Assembly: GCF_025215495.1 (NCBI RefSeq)
Contig: NZ_CP104302.1
Location: 3,906,001-3,970,000, forward strand
DNA: 64,000 nt
Source: Mycolicibacterium brumae
GTDB lineage: Bacteria > Actinomycetota > Actinomycetes > Mycobacteriales > Mycobacteriaceae
Direction: 5' to 3'
Under the pieces are notes generated by a model. It searched no databases. It was not told the DNA's origin and saw only the letters and a program-made list of their open reading frames with translations. The position numbers and the translations under genes are program-made. Below are positions 8,665 to 18,900 of the stretch, in pieces (the first letter of the stretch is position 1; every line of letters begins with the position of its first letter).

Positions 8665-11600
8665 TCACGCAGTCGACCCTTCTGCACTCACGACTTGGTA
8701 GAACCACTTTGCGATGTCGGAGATGAGGTGCTCCCGGCCGGGCGCGTTCGTGAAGAAGTAGTCACTCATCTTTTCGTGCGCGCCGTGGTTGTCGGCGACG
8801 GCACCGGTGACCGCGTCATCGAAGTCGGGTGATTCGACAAACTGCTTGGCGGAGTTGACCTTTGCCTGCTGCACCAGCGCATGGTCATCAAGCAGGGTCT
8901 GCAACAGGGACTCCAGGAACGATTCCTTCTGGGCCGTGGTGAAGTCCTCGGATCCGAACAGGTCGTTGAGCCGGTCGAGTACTTGCTGCAGCGCGACCAT
9001 TGTGGGATCGCGTTTTTCGCCGGAGCCGGCGGCTGTCATACCCACCAGACCGACGCGAGTCCCGAGGCCGATGTCGACCTTGCCGCGGTCGACCTGGGTG
9101 ACCTTCTTGAGCACCACGTCGGATAGGTCGATGGGCGCGGTGTAGTTCTCCGACTGGATGAACCGCTCGAGCAGCCGCAGGTAGATCTGCTTCTTCTCCA
9201 GCTCGGGGTCGCCGTAGTCGACGATCTGGGACATGAAGTCGTACAGCCGGACAAAGGATCCGACGTCCTTGCGGAACATATCCAACTCGGCGAGCGCGGC
9301 CTTGTCCCCCTCGCCACCGTTGTGGATCAGCGCCGCGGTGTATCGCTCGGCGAAGCGTTTCTGCCCCGGCCCCACCGCGCCGGCAAGAGCGCTGTTGCCC
9401 TTGCCTTTCACGAACGCTTCCGCGCACTGGTCGACCTCGGCTTGGGTGTAAATGCCGGCAGTGTCGAGCTTGGCCGACAGGTCGTGCACCAGGTTCGGAT
9501 CGGTCGCCGTCTCCAGGTAGGCGTCGGTGAAGTACGGCTCGAACGCTTCCCGGATCGCGGCGGGCTCGTTGACGAAGTCCACGACCTGCGTCATCGCCGC
9601 GGTCTTGGAGACACCTGATGGGGTGCGGTAGGTGCGGTTGAGCCGCGAAAGGGTCTGCACCGCAGTCACACCCGAGAGGATCCGGTCGACGTACATCGCG
9701 CACAGCAGTGGCTGGTCGAATCCGGTCTGGAACTTGTTGGCGACGATCATGATCTGTCGGTCATCGCCGTTGAACGCGGTCCGCAGATCCCGCACCCCCG
9801 GATTCATGGTCGTCTCACTAAAGTCATCCGGCCCGGACTCCGGGTCGTGGACGGTGCCGGAGAACGCGACCAGCGTGCCGTAGCCGTAGCCCTTCTTAGC
9901 GATGTAGTCGTCGATCGCCAGCTTGTAGCGGACCGCGGCTTTGCGGGAGTCGGTGACCACCATCGCCTTCGCGTGCCCGTCCAGCAGCTGCGCGACGTTC
10001 TCCCGGAAGTGCTCGACGATGATCGCCGACTTCTGGGAGATGGTCTGTGGGTTGAGCTTGACCCACTTCATCACCGCTTTGGTGGCTTCGCTCTGGTCGA
10101 CGTCTTCGCCTCCGCCGGCGTTCTGCCCGATCTGGAACGCCAGCTTGAACGAGTGATACCCGCTCAGCACGTCGAGGATGTAGCCCTCCTCGATGGCCTG
10201 GCGCATCGTGTACACGTGGAACGGCACTGGGTTCTCCCCCGGAGCGGGTTCGCGTCCGAACAGTTCCAGGGTCTTGGCTTTCGGGGTGGCGGTGAACGCG
10301 AAGTAGGAGATGTTCGCCGATGCGGCTCGCTCGGTGGCCTCCGCGGCGAGGATCGCCTCGACGTCGATCTCACCGCCCTCTTCGATCTCCTGCAGCTCCT
10401 CGGCCGTGAGGACCGCCTTCAATTGCGCAGCGGTCTGCCCGGACTGCGAGGAGTGCGCCTCGTCGGCGATGACCGCGAACGTCTTACCGTTGAGGCCCTT
10501 GTTCTTTCGGATCTCTTCCATCGCGAACGGGAACGTCTGGATGGTGACGACGATGATCAGCTTGCCGTCGGTCAGGGCCTTGGCCAGCAGTCCTGATTTC
10601 GAGCCACCGGCCTTGGCGGCCTCGTCGCGGTCGATCGCGACGACGATGCCCGCATCGTTGTCGATCTGCTTGATCGCATCCTGCAGCTGGGCGTCGAGGA
10701 CGTTGCGGTCGGTGACGACGATGACCGAATCGAAGACCTTCTTGTTCTCGACCTGCAGCCTGGCCATCCGGTGCGCGGTCCAGGCGATTGAATCGGTCTT
10801 GCCGGAGCCGGCCGAGTGCTGGATCAGGTACCGCTTGCCCACACCCTCGGTGGTGACGGCGGCAGTGAGTTCGGTGACGGCCTCCCACTGGTGGAACCGC
10901 GGGAATCGCAGCGTCGAGGACTTGGTGGTCTTCCCACTGATCGGATCCGTCGTGGCCTCGTGCTTGATGTACATCAGCCGGCCCAGGATGTTCAGCCACG
11001 CATCGCGCTGAAATACCCGCTCCCACAGATACGACGTGCGGGAGCCGTTCGGGTTCAATGGGTTTCCGGCACCGCCGGCCTCGGTGCCTCGGTTGAACGG
11101 CAGGAAATGGGTCTTCTCGCCGGCAAGGCGGGTAGTCATCCACACTTCGTCGTTGGACACCGCGAAATGCACCAGCGCCCGCGCACCCGATTCGAATAGC
11201 GGCTGCGCCTTCCCCGTCGCGAAGTCCTTCGGCAGCCGAGTCTTGTACTGGTTGACCGCGTCCGCGATGGTCTGCGTGAAATCCGTCTTCAACTCGGCGG
11301 TGGCCACCGGAAGCCCGTTGACGAAGAACACCAAATCCACCGATCGCCGGTCGGCGGTGGAAAAGTGCACTTGGCGCATCACCCGCAGCCGCACCGCCGC
11401 GTAGTCGGCGTTGCGCTTGGCGTTCAGTGTGGACTCGGGTTCGAACACACACATCGCGAACTTCGCCGACAGATGCGAAAACCCCTTACGGAGCACGTTC
11501 AGGGTGCCGCCGCCGTTGTCCAAAGGGGTGTCAAGGACTTTCACCACCCGATCCAGCAACTGGGCCTGCTGCTTGACGATGTCCTTGGAGCCGGGCTTGA

Positions 11601-11772
11601 CCACCTTCTCCAACTGCTCCGGCTGCGTGTCCTCCAGCCAACCCAGAACGTCCTCGGGAAATAGGGCGCGCTCGCGGTCATAGCCGGCGTCGCTCGTCGA
11701 GTACAGCCAGCCATGCTCCGCGAGATATTCCGCGATCTCCTTCTCAAACGCAATCTCGTTGTGCTGAGCCAT
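8665..11772 (-). CDS. hsdR: Type I restriction enzyme, R subunit (HsdR)
   Basis: 1035 aa from ATG 11772 (MAQHNEIAFEKEIAEYL); a TTG two codons earlier is possible. The N-terminal PD-(D/E)xK nuclease domain has the LVFFVNGLPVATAELKTDF block with the catalytic E-x-K near 160. The SF2 translocase follows: Walker A HSAGSGKT near 320, DEAH (IADEAHSSQSG) near 436, and helicase motifs in the C-terminal half. HsdR cuts DNA at a distance after ATP-driven translocation and needs HsdM2-HsdS for binding. It is last in the order hsdM-hsdS-hsdR, with its start next to the hsdS stop. The reading frame looks intact, but hsdM is broken, so the complex is not expected to form. Confidence 0.95.
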   Translation of the reverse strand: MAQHNEIAFEKEIAEYLAEHGWLYSTSDAGYDRERALFPEDVLGWLEDTQPEQLEKVVKPGSKDIVKQQAQLLDRVVKVLDTPLDNGGGTLNVLRKGFSHLSAKFAMCVFEPESTLNAKRNADYAAVRLRVMRQVHFSTADRRSVDLVFFVNGLPVATAELKTDFTQTIADAVNQYKTRLPKDFATGKAQPLFESGARALVHFAVSNDEVWMTTRLAGEKTHFLPFNRGTEAGGAGNPLNPNGSRTSYLWERVFQRDAWLNILGRLMYIKHEATTDPISGKTTKSSTLRFPRFHQWEAVTELTAAVTTEGVGKRYLIQHSAGSGKTDSIAWTAHRMARLQVENKKVFDSVIVVTDRNVLDAQLQDAIKQIDNDAGIVVAIDRDEAAKAGGSKSGLLAKALTDGKLIIVVTIQTFPFAMEEIRKNKGLNGKTFAVIADEAHSSQSGQTAAQLKAVLTAEELQEIEEGGEIDVEAILAAEATERAASANISYFAFTATPKAKTLELFGREPAPGENPVPFHVYTMRQAIEEGYILDVLSGYHSFKLAFQIGQNAGGGEDVDQSEATKAVMKWVKLNPQTISQKSAIIVEHFRENVAQLLDGHAKAMVVTDSRKAAVRYKLAIDDYIAKKGYGYGTLVAFSGTVHDPESGPDDFSETTMNPGVRDLRTAFNGDDRQIMIVANKFQTGFDQPLLCAMYVDRILSGVTAVQTLSRLNRTYRTPSGVSKTAAMTQVVDFVNEPAAIREAFEPYFTDAYLETATDPNLVHDLSAKLDTAGIYTQAEVDQCAEAFVKGKGNSALAGAVGPGQKRFAERYTAALIHNGGEGDKAALAELDMFRKDVGSFVRLYDFMSQIVDYGDPELEKKQIYLRLLERFIQSENYTAPIDLSDVVLKKVTQVDRGKVDIGLGTRVGLVGMTAAGSGEKRDPTMVALQQVLDRLNDLFGSEDFTTAQKESFLESLLQTLLDDHALVQQAKVNSAKQFVESPDFDDAVTGAVADNHGAHEKMSDYFFTNAPGREHLISDIAKWFYQVVSAEGSTA

Positions 11773-11774
11773 CG

Positions 11775-13010
11775 TCAAGCCGCTTCCCGAACATCGATCT
11801 GACCGGTCACCGCAGCCGTGATCAGCGCCGAGCGACGCTCCCGAGCGAGCTCAATGAACCGCTCCGCCTCGGCGATCAGGGCGTCGACCTTGGTGGTCTG
11901 CTCGTCGAGGTAGGCGACTATGCGCCGCTGCTCATCAAGGGGCGGAACGGGGATGCGAATAGCCGCGGCCGTGGACTGGTAGATCGTCTTGTGTGTGGAA
12001 CCGATCATCATGGCCTGGAACTCTCGGAACATGGCACGAAAGACCCACATCAGGTAGGTACCGTCGAGTCGGTCGCCAGGGATCCAGTTCCAGAAGTCCT
12101 GGCTTGTCGCCATCGGGACGGGCATAACACCACTGAACCCGACAGAAGCGGTCCGGGAGAGTACAACGGTGCCCGCAGGCAGCAGTTCAGCGGACGAATT
12201 TGCAAGACCTGCCTCGCTGATCAGGTTGGCCGCCGCTCCGAGGTATGTCCGCTTTCCGTCCCTCAGTTGCCATACATCCGCCAGCGTGAACCACGGGATG
12301 GTGCAATCAACCCAATACTCAGCGTTGCTTCTACTCGGCGTGTGCCCGGTTTTCATAGTTGCAAACCTGCGGATGTTCGCGACCACCCAATGCTCCGGAA
12401 TCTCAGTAGACCAAGACAACCCACTTGACCTCATGGAGACGGGTTCATCGACTCCGTGCCCGGTCGCTGCTTCAATGGTGGCCTGTCGACGTTCCCGCAG
12501 CAGTTCGATGAGCCTCTGTTGCTCCGCGATGAGTGGGTCGATCCGGGCGGTCTCACGGTCCAGGAAGTCAGCTATCACCCCTTGCTCCTCGATATCCGGG
12601 GCCGGAAGTCTTATCGCCCGCACCTGCGCAGACGAAAGGTGCTTCACCGTCGTGGAGTAGGTCAGATCGTTGATGACCTTCAGATGCGGGGGCAGTGCGT
12701 ACGCGAGGAAACGCAGGTCTGACCGTCCGTTCGAACGGAGAAGGCACAGCCTCTGATTCAGCGCCGCCACGCCTCGCCTCCAGTAGACGAGGTTGAAATC
12801 ACCGTCCATACCGATAACGACATCACCGTTCTCGATCAGGGCCGAGTCAGGAACTATCGCGCTGGGTACAAAAGTTAAGAAAGGCTCGTTCAGGATGTCG
12901 CGGATGCGGACGAGTGGAACTGGCCCTCGATCCCGAAAATTTGCAGACTCGAACGGGAATCCATTCACTAGCTCCGCCATCTCGCTGACGCGCCGCTCGT
13001 GCCACATCAT
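11775..13010 (-). CDS. hsdS: Type I restriction-modification specificity subunit (HsdS)
   Basis: 411 aa with the standard two-target-recognition-domain layout. TRD1 is at about residues 5-140; the central conserved helix (DFLDRETARIDPLIAEQQ, LLRERRQATIEAA) at about 145-190; TRD2 at about 200-350; and the matching C-terminal helix (AYLDEQTTKVDALIAEAE, ARERRSALITAAVTGQ) at about 355-405. The two helical repeats mimic each other, as expected for a protein that docks two HsdM subunits. The start (ATGATG) overlaps the hsdM stop. Frame intact, but its partner hsdM is disrupted. Confidence 0.93.
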   Translation of the reverse strand: MMWHERRVSEMAELVNGFPFESANFRDRGPVPLVRIRDILNEPFLTFVPSAIVPDSALIENGDVVIGMDGDFNLVYWRRGVAALNQRLCLLRSNGRSDLRFLAYALPPHLKVINDLTYSTTVKHLSSAQVRAIRLPAPDIEEQGVIADFLDRETARIDPLIAEQQRLIELLRERRQATIEAATGHGVDEPVSMRSSGLSWSTEIPEHWVVANIRRFATMKTGHTPSRSNAEYWVDCTIPWFTLADVWQLRDGKRTYLGAAANLISEAGLANSSAELLPAGTVVLSRTASVGFSGVMPVPMATSQDFWNWIPGDRLDGTYLMWVFRAMFREFQAMMIGSTHKTIYQSTAAAIRIPVPPLDEQRRIVAYLDEQTTKVDALIAEAERFIELARERRSALITAAVTGQIDVREAA

Positions 13011-13906
13011 CCCTCCACCTCCCGCAGCAGCTCCATAATCTTGGCGACCTGCTTCTCCAGGTCAGCGTCGATCTCGGCCAGCGGCCGCGGTGGGATGTAC
13101 TTGTAGAAGTGCCGGGTGAACGGGATCTCGTACCCGACTTTCGTTTTCGCGGTGTCGACCCAGGCGTCGGGGACGTGTGGGAGGACTTCGGCGTCAAAGT
13201 ACGCCTTGATGGTCGCATCCCTGCCGGCATCCCCGTCGGTGTTGCCGCCGTAGGTGAACGGCACATTCTCGGTGTCGCGTTTCTTCGGGTCCGGTTTCGG
13301 GTTGCCTTTCCGGTCCGTCGACACCTTCCCGGTTTCGGTCAGCAGGGGCCGCTCGACGGTGATGGTCCAGTAGCCGAAGTCGTTGGCGGTGAACACCTTC
13401 GAGAAATCGGGATCAGCGTCGTCGAACGCGTCGTACAGCGCGATGATCTTGTCGCGGGCCGCTTCGTCGAGTTCGCGGCTCTTCGCGCCGAGACTCTTGC
13501 GCATCTTGGTCCAGAACGAGGTCGCGTCGATCAACTGGACCTTGCCGCGGCGTTCCGGGCGCTTGGTGTTGTCGAGCAGCCAGATGTAGGTGGCGATGCC
13601 GGTGTTGAAGAACATGTTCGTCGGCAGCGCGATGATCGCCTCGACCAGGTCGGATTCCAGCAGCCAATGCCGGATTTGTGACGGCCCGGATTCGGCAGCC
13701 CCGTTGAACAGGGGGGAGCCGTTTAGGACGATGCCGGCCCGCCCACCCCCATCGTGCGCGGGCCGCATCTTCGACGCCAAGTGACACAGGAAGAGCATCT
13801 GGCCATCGCCGATCGCCGGCAGACCGTGGGAGAACCGCGAGTTCTGCCGCAGCGCTTCTTTTTTCACCGACTCCTGGGCAGCTTTCCAGTCCACGCCGTA
13901 GGGCGG
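13007..13906 (-). pseudogene. hsdM: hsdM piece 4 of 4: C-terminal part of the type I methyltransferase
   Basis: The minus strand opens at PPYGVDWKAAQESVKKEA (13906 downward) and runs to a TGA overlapping the hsdS start. It covers the HsdM C-terminal half: FLCHLASKM, GRAGIVLNGSPLFNG, the NMFFNTGIATYIW block and the helical tail. A GTG at 13894 could start a 295-aa fragment, but this would lack SAM-binding motif I and half of NPPY. Immediately upstream the coding sequence changes at 13907, the left end of the recombinase element. Rejoining to 29442-29482 gives SNPPYGVDWK in frame, so this is the displaced tail of one gene and not a separate gene. Confidence 0.95.
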
Positions 13907-13913
13907 TTCCGTA
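13901..13913. repeat. Left junction of the recombinase element (GGGCGG core + TTCCGTA end)
   Basis: GGGCGG at 13901-13906 belongs to hsdM or to the crossover core; TTCCGTA at 13907-13913 is the element's left terminal inverted repeat. The matching right junction is at 29435-29447. Confidence 0.8.
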
Positions 13914-14051
13914 CAGGGTTTCGGCGTGTTGCGATCACGCCACCCTCACCCGCATCATCGTCCACGCCTGACAGACCTAGCCGCAACCCACACACCTGAG
14001 ACTGATCTGCTGCTGACCGCGCTGACTCGACTACACCGACATCAGGTGGCA

Positions 14052-14074
14052 CAGCCGATAAGCTCTATCGGCTG
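14052..14074 (-). terminator. Hairpin downstream of the Mrr-like nuclease gene
   Basis: A perfect 9-bp stem, CAGCCGATA / TATCGGCTG, with a 5-nt loop, 22 bp past the stop of the 14097-15851 gene. No T-run follows on the minus strand, as is common for actinobacterial terminators. It may end the cassette transcript just inside the element's left end; the remaining 140 bp to the end hold nothing I recognise. Confidence 0.5.
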
Positions 14075-14096
14075 GTTTGGCAGCTCCGACGGACGC

Positions 14097-15851
14097 TCAC
14101 CCCACCACGTCGGGCGGTATGGGCGCGTACCTCGCAAGAACCCGCGTGACTTCCAATTCGCCGTCGTAGCGAGCACTAACCGCCTCGCCGAGTGGTTCTA
14201 TCTTTGAATGGTCTTGCGTGATCTCTGTGTAATACCCGCGCAAGAACATAGCTTGCTTGCCCACGGTGATCGCTTCGTCGCCGAGCGAGATCTCGATTGC
14301 CTTGATCACAATGAACTCGTAGAGGCGGTCAGGTTCGCGCGCAATCTCAGATTCGGCTGCCTGGTGGTACACGGTGAACGCTCCGGACGTCGATCCGGTG
14401 ACGGTTTGACCCGATACCAGGTCGGCGGCCCCGATGATGCTCGACGCCTCCTGGCCCGACATCTCGGCGGGCATCGTGAGCAGCTCTGGAACATGGTCTT
14501 GGATCCGGGCGAGCGCATCGCACACCAACGCCCATCTTGCCGAGTCTCCGTCACGATCGGTATCGATGGAGGCAACAACCCCGTAGTTTCGTGGGCCGAA
14601 GGTCGGGGCGAACGCAAGGCGGTTCGGCGTTCGCCATGCGGATAGGACTTTGAGGCTGTCGACGAGTTCGGCGGGCCTGCGGCCGGCGAGGTCGTACTCA
14701 ACGGTGAGGGCCATCCGTCCGTCTAGATGGCCGGCCGCCGTCAACATCTCCAGTGTGAAGAGATTCGCCTGGTCGGCGAACACGCTGCGCAGACCGGTCT
14801 GGCCCACCGATAGAGCAATTCTCCTGATGGTGGTGCTGGCGATGACCGTGTCAGAGTCTGGCTCAACGACGGCGACGAGCAGCTCCGCAGGATTAGTCTG
14901 ATCTTCGTCGGGCACCTCCAGTATTTGAAGGCTTGCATGCTCGAGCTGCCCGCCGAGTCCTCCCGGAAGTTCGAGTGAGCCACTGACGGTACCTCGCGGC
15001 ATCGTCACGGGCGCTCCGTAGTCGATGTACTTCTGAAATTGCTGGCGGAGTTCGTCGTCGCCGTCGGGAACGGTTACCTGGAATTCGCCGCCGATGGGCC
15101 GCTGCTCCAGAGACGCCGTCGATAGCGCGAATATCTTGATTGTGATCCATACCGAATCACGTTGCATCGCATGCACTCCAACGAGTCCGGGTTCATCAGG
15201 CGGTTCCAAGGGCGGAGGATTGTCTGAAACTGCGAACTCGTACCGGTAGAACGGGTCGTAGTCGTTGAGCGCCTTGTAGATCGATGTGAGATCGGATATC
15301 ACGTCGGTGGCAACTAACGATTCATCTGATCGGCGGTCACTGCGGTGCGCGATGATCGCGGTGAGGTTGTTCATGGCAGCTTCCAGCCGCTCTTTGCCAT
15401 CACGGACGTAGTAGTCGACGATCTTGGGGTACTGAGCAGCTTTTGTGTCGCAGTACAAGAGACCATGTGTCTCACAAGGGAATTCAGCATCACTTGTCAG
15501 ATCCTTCAGCCACTGGGCAAGGTTGTGGTCAGTGAGGTCGAGTGGCATGATCAGGTGCCACTCAGAGATTTCCCAGCCCTCCTTCTTACTGGCTGCAACG
15601 ACGGTGTTGAACGACCTGGTGATCTTCCGCTTTTGACTGCTTGACAGGTTCGCATTGAACTTCTTGACTTGGTAGACCGCGCGTTGCTGTGCGAACCCGT
15701 TGGGACCAGGGACGAAGATATCGACTCCACCATCGCCTTGGCTGGGCCGGACGCGGACTGCGTTCGGAAAATCGCTGCAGATGAACATTCCGACGACAGC
15801 CTCGATGTCATCGCCGTCCATTCGTGTCCACTCGACGCGCGCCACGTTCAC
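14097..15851 (-). CDS. Mrr-like PD-(D/E)xK nuclease-domain protein, third gene of the cassette
   Basis: About 584 aa from GTG 15851 (a GTG two codons on is also possible). The N-terminal about 130 residues match the Mrr/restriction-endonuclease-like pattern: Glu17 in the first helix (DDIEAVVGMF), GDGGVDIFVPG with Asp44, and YQVKKF with Gln61-Val-Lys63. This is the E...D...QxK metal site. It probably cuts DNA. The remaining about 450 residues are not recognised; they look alternately helical and beta-rich and may sense or bind a target. It is the most 3' of three same-strand genes (methylase, PLD-helicase, this), with a 96-bp gap to the helicase gene. Nuclease assignment is moderate; the role as the restriction effector is inferred from context. 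Confidence 0.65.
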   Translation of the reverse strand: MNVARVEWTRMDGDDIEAVVGMFICSDFPNAVRVRPSQGDGGVDIFVPGPNGFAQQRAVYQVKKFNANLSSSQKRKITRSFNTVVAASKKEGWEISEWHLIMPLDLTDHNLAQWLKDLTSDAEFPCETHGLLYCDTKAAQYPKIVDYYVRDGKERLEAAMNNLTAIIAHRSDRRSDESLVATDVISDLTSIYKALNDYDPFYRYEFAVSDNPPPLEPPDEPGLVGVHAMQRDSVWITIKIFALSTASLEQRPIGGEFQVTVPDGDDELRQQFQKYIDYGAPVTMPRGTVSGSLELPGGLGGQLEHASLQILEVPDEDQTNPAELLVAVVEPDSDTVIASTTIRRIALSVGQTGLRSVFADQANLFTLEMLTAAGHLDGRMALTVEYDLAGRRPAELVDSLKVLSAWRTPNRLAFAPTFGPRNYGVVASIDTDRDGDSARWALVCDALARIQDHVPELLTMPAEMSGQEASSIIGAADLVSGQTVTGSTSGAFTVYHQAAESEIAREPDRLYEFIVIKAIEISLGDEAITVGKQAMFLRGYYTEITQDHSKIEPLGEAVSARYDGELEVTRVLARYAPIPPDVVG

Positions 15852-15947
15852 CACCCTTCTCTTGGGCACTCTGTGCCCGAAATCCACCCCGCAGAAAATG
15901 TTTCGGGCGTTATCGCCTACACCGGCGTCTATGGGCGGCCTTTCGCT

Positions 15948-18900
15948 CTATCGAATCCCGCGAGTTCCTTGGACCGCCATCCACGTCACCAGTCGCACCT
16001 CATGCTCCTCAATGTCGGGCAGGGGTTCTCGGGGCGGCGGTGCGGTTATACCTGCCTCGTCGAGCACTTCGGTAACCAGCGCAATTCGCTCTTCGTCGGT
16101 CCGGCCCTGGTTGAGTGCTCCACGCACTTGGCGAGAAACCTTCGCGGACGGAACGCTGCGGAGTCGGTTTGCGAGATCGATCTGCGCCTCCCGCCCGAGG
16201 TACCCGCCCCTGCGGAATACGAGCGAGTAGGCGTCTCTGAAGGAGAGAGGCAGGTCGGGCTGGAAGGCGTTGGGGTCGGTGAGGTCTTTCCAGGCTCTGT
16301 AGGCGTCGTTGCGTGCGACTTCCCATGCGTCAAAGGCTTTGTCGTAGACCTCAGCTGGCAGCCAGCGCTCAGCAACGGCGTCCTGCGGGTCAGCGACGCG
16401 AAGCGATAGCAAGGTGTCAGACCAGACGATCGGCGATCCGTCGTCGGTGTATCTGATCGTCCAGTCATCGGCAGTAGGGACGTAGCGGAACCAGGGCTTA
16501 GCACTGGGGCCGATCTTGATGCAGAAGACGTAGCCGTTACCTTGCACAACCGGGTTCACGAAGCCACTGCCAGATCCATACGGCAGGTCAAGCACATCGG
16601 ACTTCACGAGCGGTTCCATGTTGAAGGCGCCGAAGAGACGGCGGCGGTACTCCTCACCGGAGAGTGAAGCGCTTGAGCCGCCAGCGTCGAGCAGTCTCTC
16701 GAACTCGTCGATCACCTGGTCGTCGGCCAGATTCACTTCATGGCCGGGTCCACGCCCGGGGAGCACTTCGCCAGCTCCGACTGCGGCATCGGCGAGCGCC
16801 AGCTTTGCCTCCAGTCGTGCCTCCAGTTCAAGCAGGGCATCAAGGCGCGCCGCCGGGAAGAAAAGACCGAGGTAGACGTAGTCATGCTTTGATCCGATGC
16901 GGTCGACTCGGCCGTGGCGCTGGACAATCCGCATCGGATTCCACGGCAGGTCGTAGTTGATCATTTGGCCCGCCTGCTGCAGGTTCACGCCTTCAGCGAG
17001 GACGTCGGTACTGAAGAGTATGTCGAACTCGTCCTTGGCCATCGCCTCGCCCGCAGCGTTGCGCGGGCCAGCGGTTTGTGGCGCGAACCCGGCAATTGTC
17101 GATGCGCGGCCACCCTGGTCAACACCGCCGCTAGCGCCTCGTTCGTGTGCCGTCGCGTAGGAGCCCATGATCGGCGGCGCGACACGATCGCGGTAGTCGG
17201 CCAATGGCGAGTCAGCAGGCGCGTTGTTGATTGCTTCGACGACCGCTTCGTGGATGGGAATGATGGTGTCGGTGAAGGCGGAAAACACGATGACCTTCCG
17301 CCGGTCTGCGTGCGACAGACCGCGTGGGTCAACACGCCGCGCTGCGGCTGCGATATCAGTGAGCTCCTGAATGAGCTTGTCTACCTTGGGTTCAATGCCG
17401 TCAACCACTGTCGCCGCAAGGTCGCGCAACTCGCACAAGAGAGCGATATCAGACTCGACGTCAGCATGAAGCTCGGTGAGGTGGTAGCCGTCGACCGACT
17501 CGATCTGGTCGTCTTGGTCGAATTCGGCGACGAACTCGTCGAGGTCGTCGGAGTCAGACGAGACCCATTCACTCAGGGCCTCGCCCTTCAGGACATAGCC
17601 CTTGCCCAGGGCGGCGAGGAATGCCTGATGGGAGGCGATCATCTTCTCCAGCGAAGCGTGCAATGCCTGCGGACTGGACTCCAACCGCTTGAGTAGACCC
17701 GACCGCAACAAGCCAGCGTTGGTGATCTGGTACTCCTGCAGGTCATGATCGATGGTGTACATGCTCGACAGGTAGCGTGCGAGCATGAGCCGCTGAGGAT
17801 CTCGACTGCGGTCCTGCCACGCGTGAGGCGCGTGGGGATCAGTCGGATCGTCGAGCGCGTACACCATCGCATCGATAAGCGCGAGTCCGTCGGCGTCGAG
17901 GGCGTAGTCGATGCGCCGCACCTTTGGCTGCGGAAACTTGATCGTGGTCGGCTTGCCGTCGGGTCCAGTGATCAGGTCATTCGCATAGTGTTCTTTCACG
18001 AACTTTCGCGTCCGGCGGACGGCGACTTGATCCATTAGATCGAACAAGTGCTCGGGTGTGAGGTTCGTCGGGTCGATCGCCTGAGCGTGTTGGATGTAGT
18101 CGCGGATGCTGGGAATTCCCAGCGAGGCGAAGCGGGCGTCATCGCGGATGAAGTATTTGACGAGCGTTTCGAGGTCGATCAGCGAGTTGTTGACGGGAGT
18201 TGCCGTCAGGAGAACGACCTTCTTGGGACTGCCAGCCGTGATGACACGGTCGACGGCACCGGAACGCTGCGCCCCAGAGTTGCGCAAGTTGTGCGCCTCG
18301 TCGATCACCACGAGGGAGTAGTCCTCGATCTCCTGAAGGAAGGCGTCGATCGGACCCTTGTCTGGGTCCAGGCGGTTCCGGACTTCTTCGTAGGAATAGA
18401 CCTTAACCCACCTACTGAAGTCGTGGGTTTCCAGGAACGGTTCCCACATCGATGTTTTCAGCGCCGCAGGAGCAACGACGAGCACCCGCTGCCGGTTGAT
18501 ATTCGCAGTCCGGTAGATCACCTCGCCGGCAAGAAATGTCTTGCCGAGACCCACCTCGTCGGCCACCAAAACGCCACCGTGCTCATCAAGGAGGCGTTCC
18601 ATCCGCGCAACGCCGTCAGCCTGAAAGCGTGTGAGATTCAGGCCCGTTCGGATGCTCGGATTCTCTTCGGCGTCAAGGTGTTCGCCGTAGAGCTCCCAGA
18701 GCATCCGCAAGAAGATCGACCACGGTGTGTGTGGTTCCCACAGCCGGCCGTAGAGCTCGGCCAGGTCGTAGGGTTCGCTGATTTCCCAGAAGTGGTCGAA
18801 CCACTCGCGGACTTTTCCGGCCGAGGTTGTGCCTCCACCGGTACCGAGGTTGAGCTCTGCGTTGTGAGCCAATCCGGCATACGTCATGTTGGATGACCCG

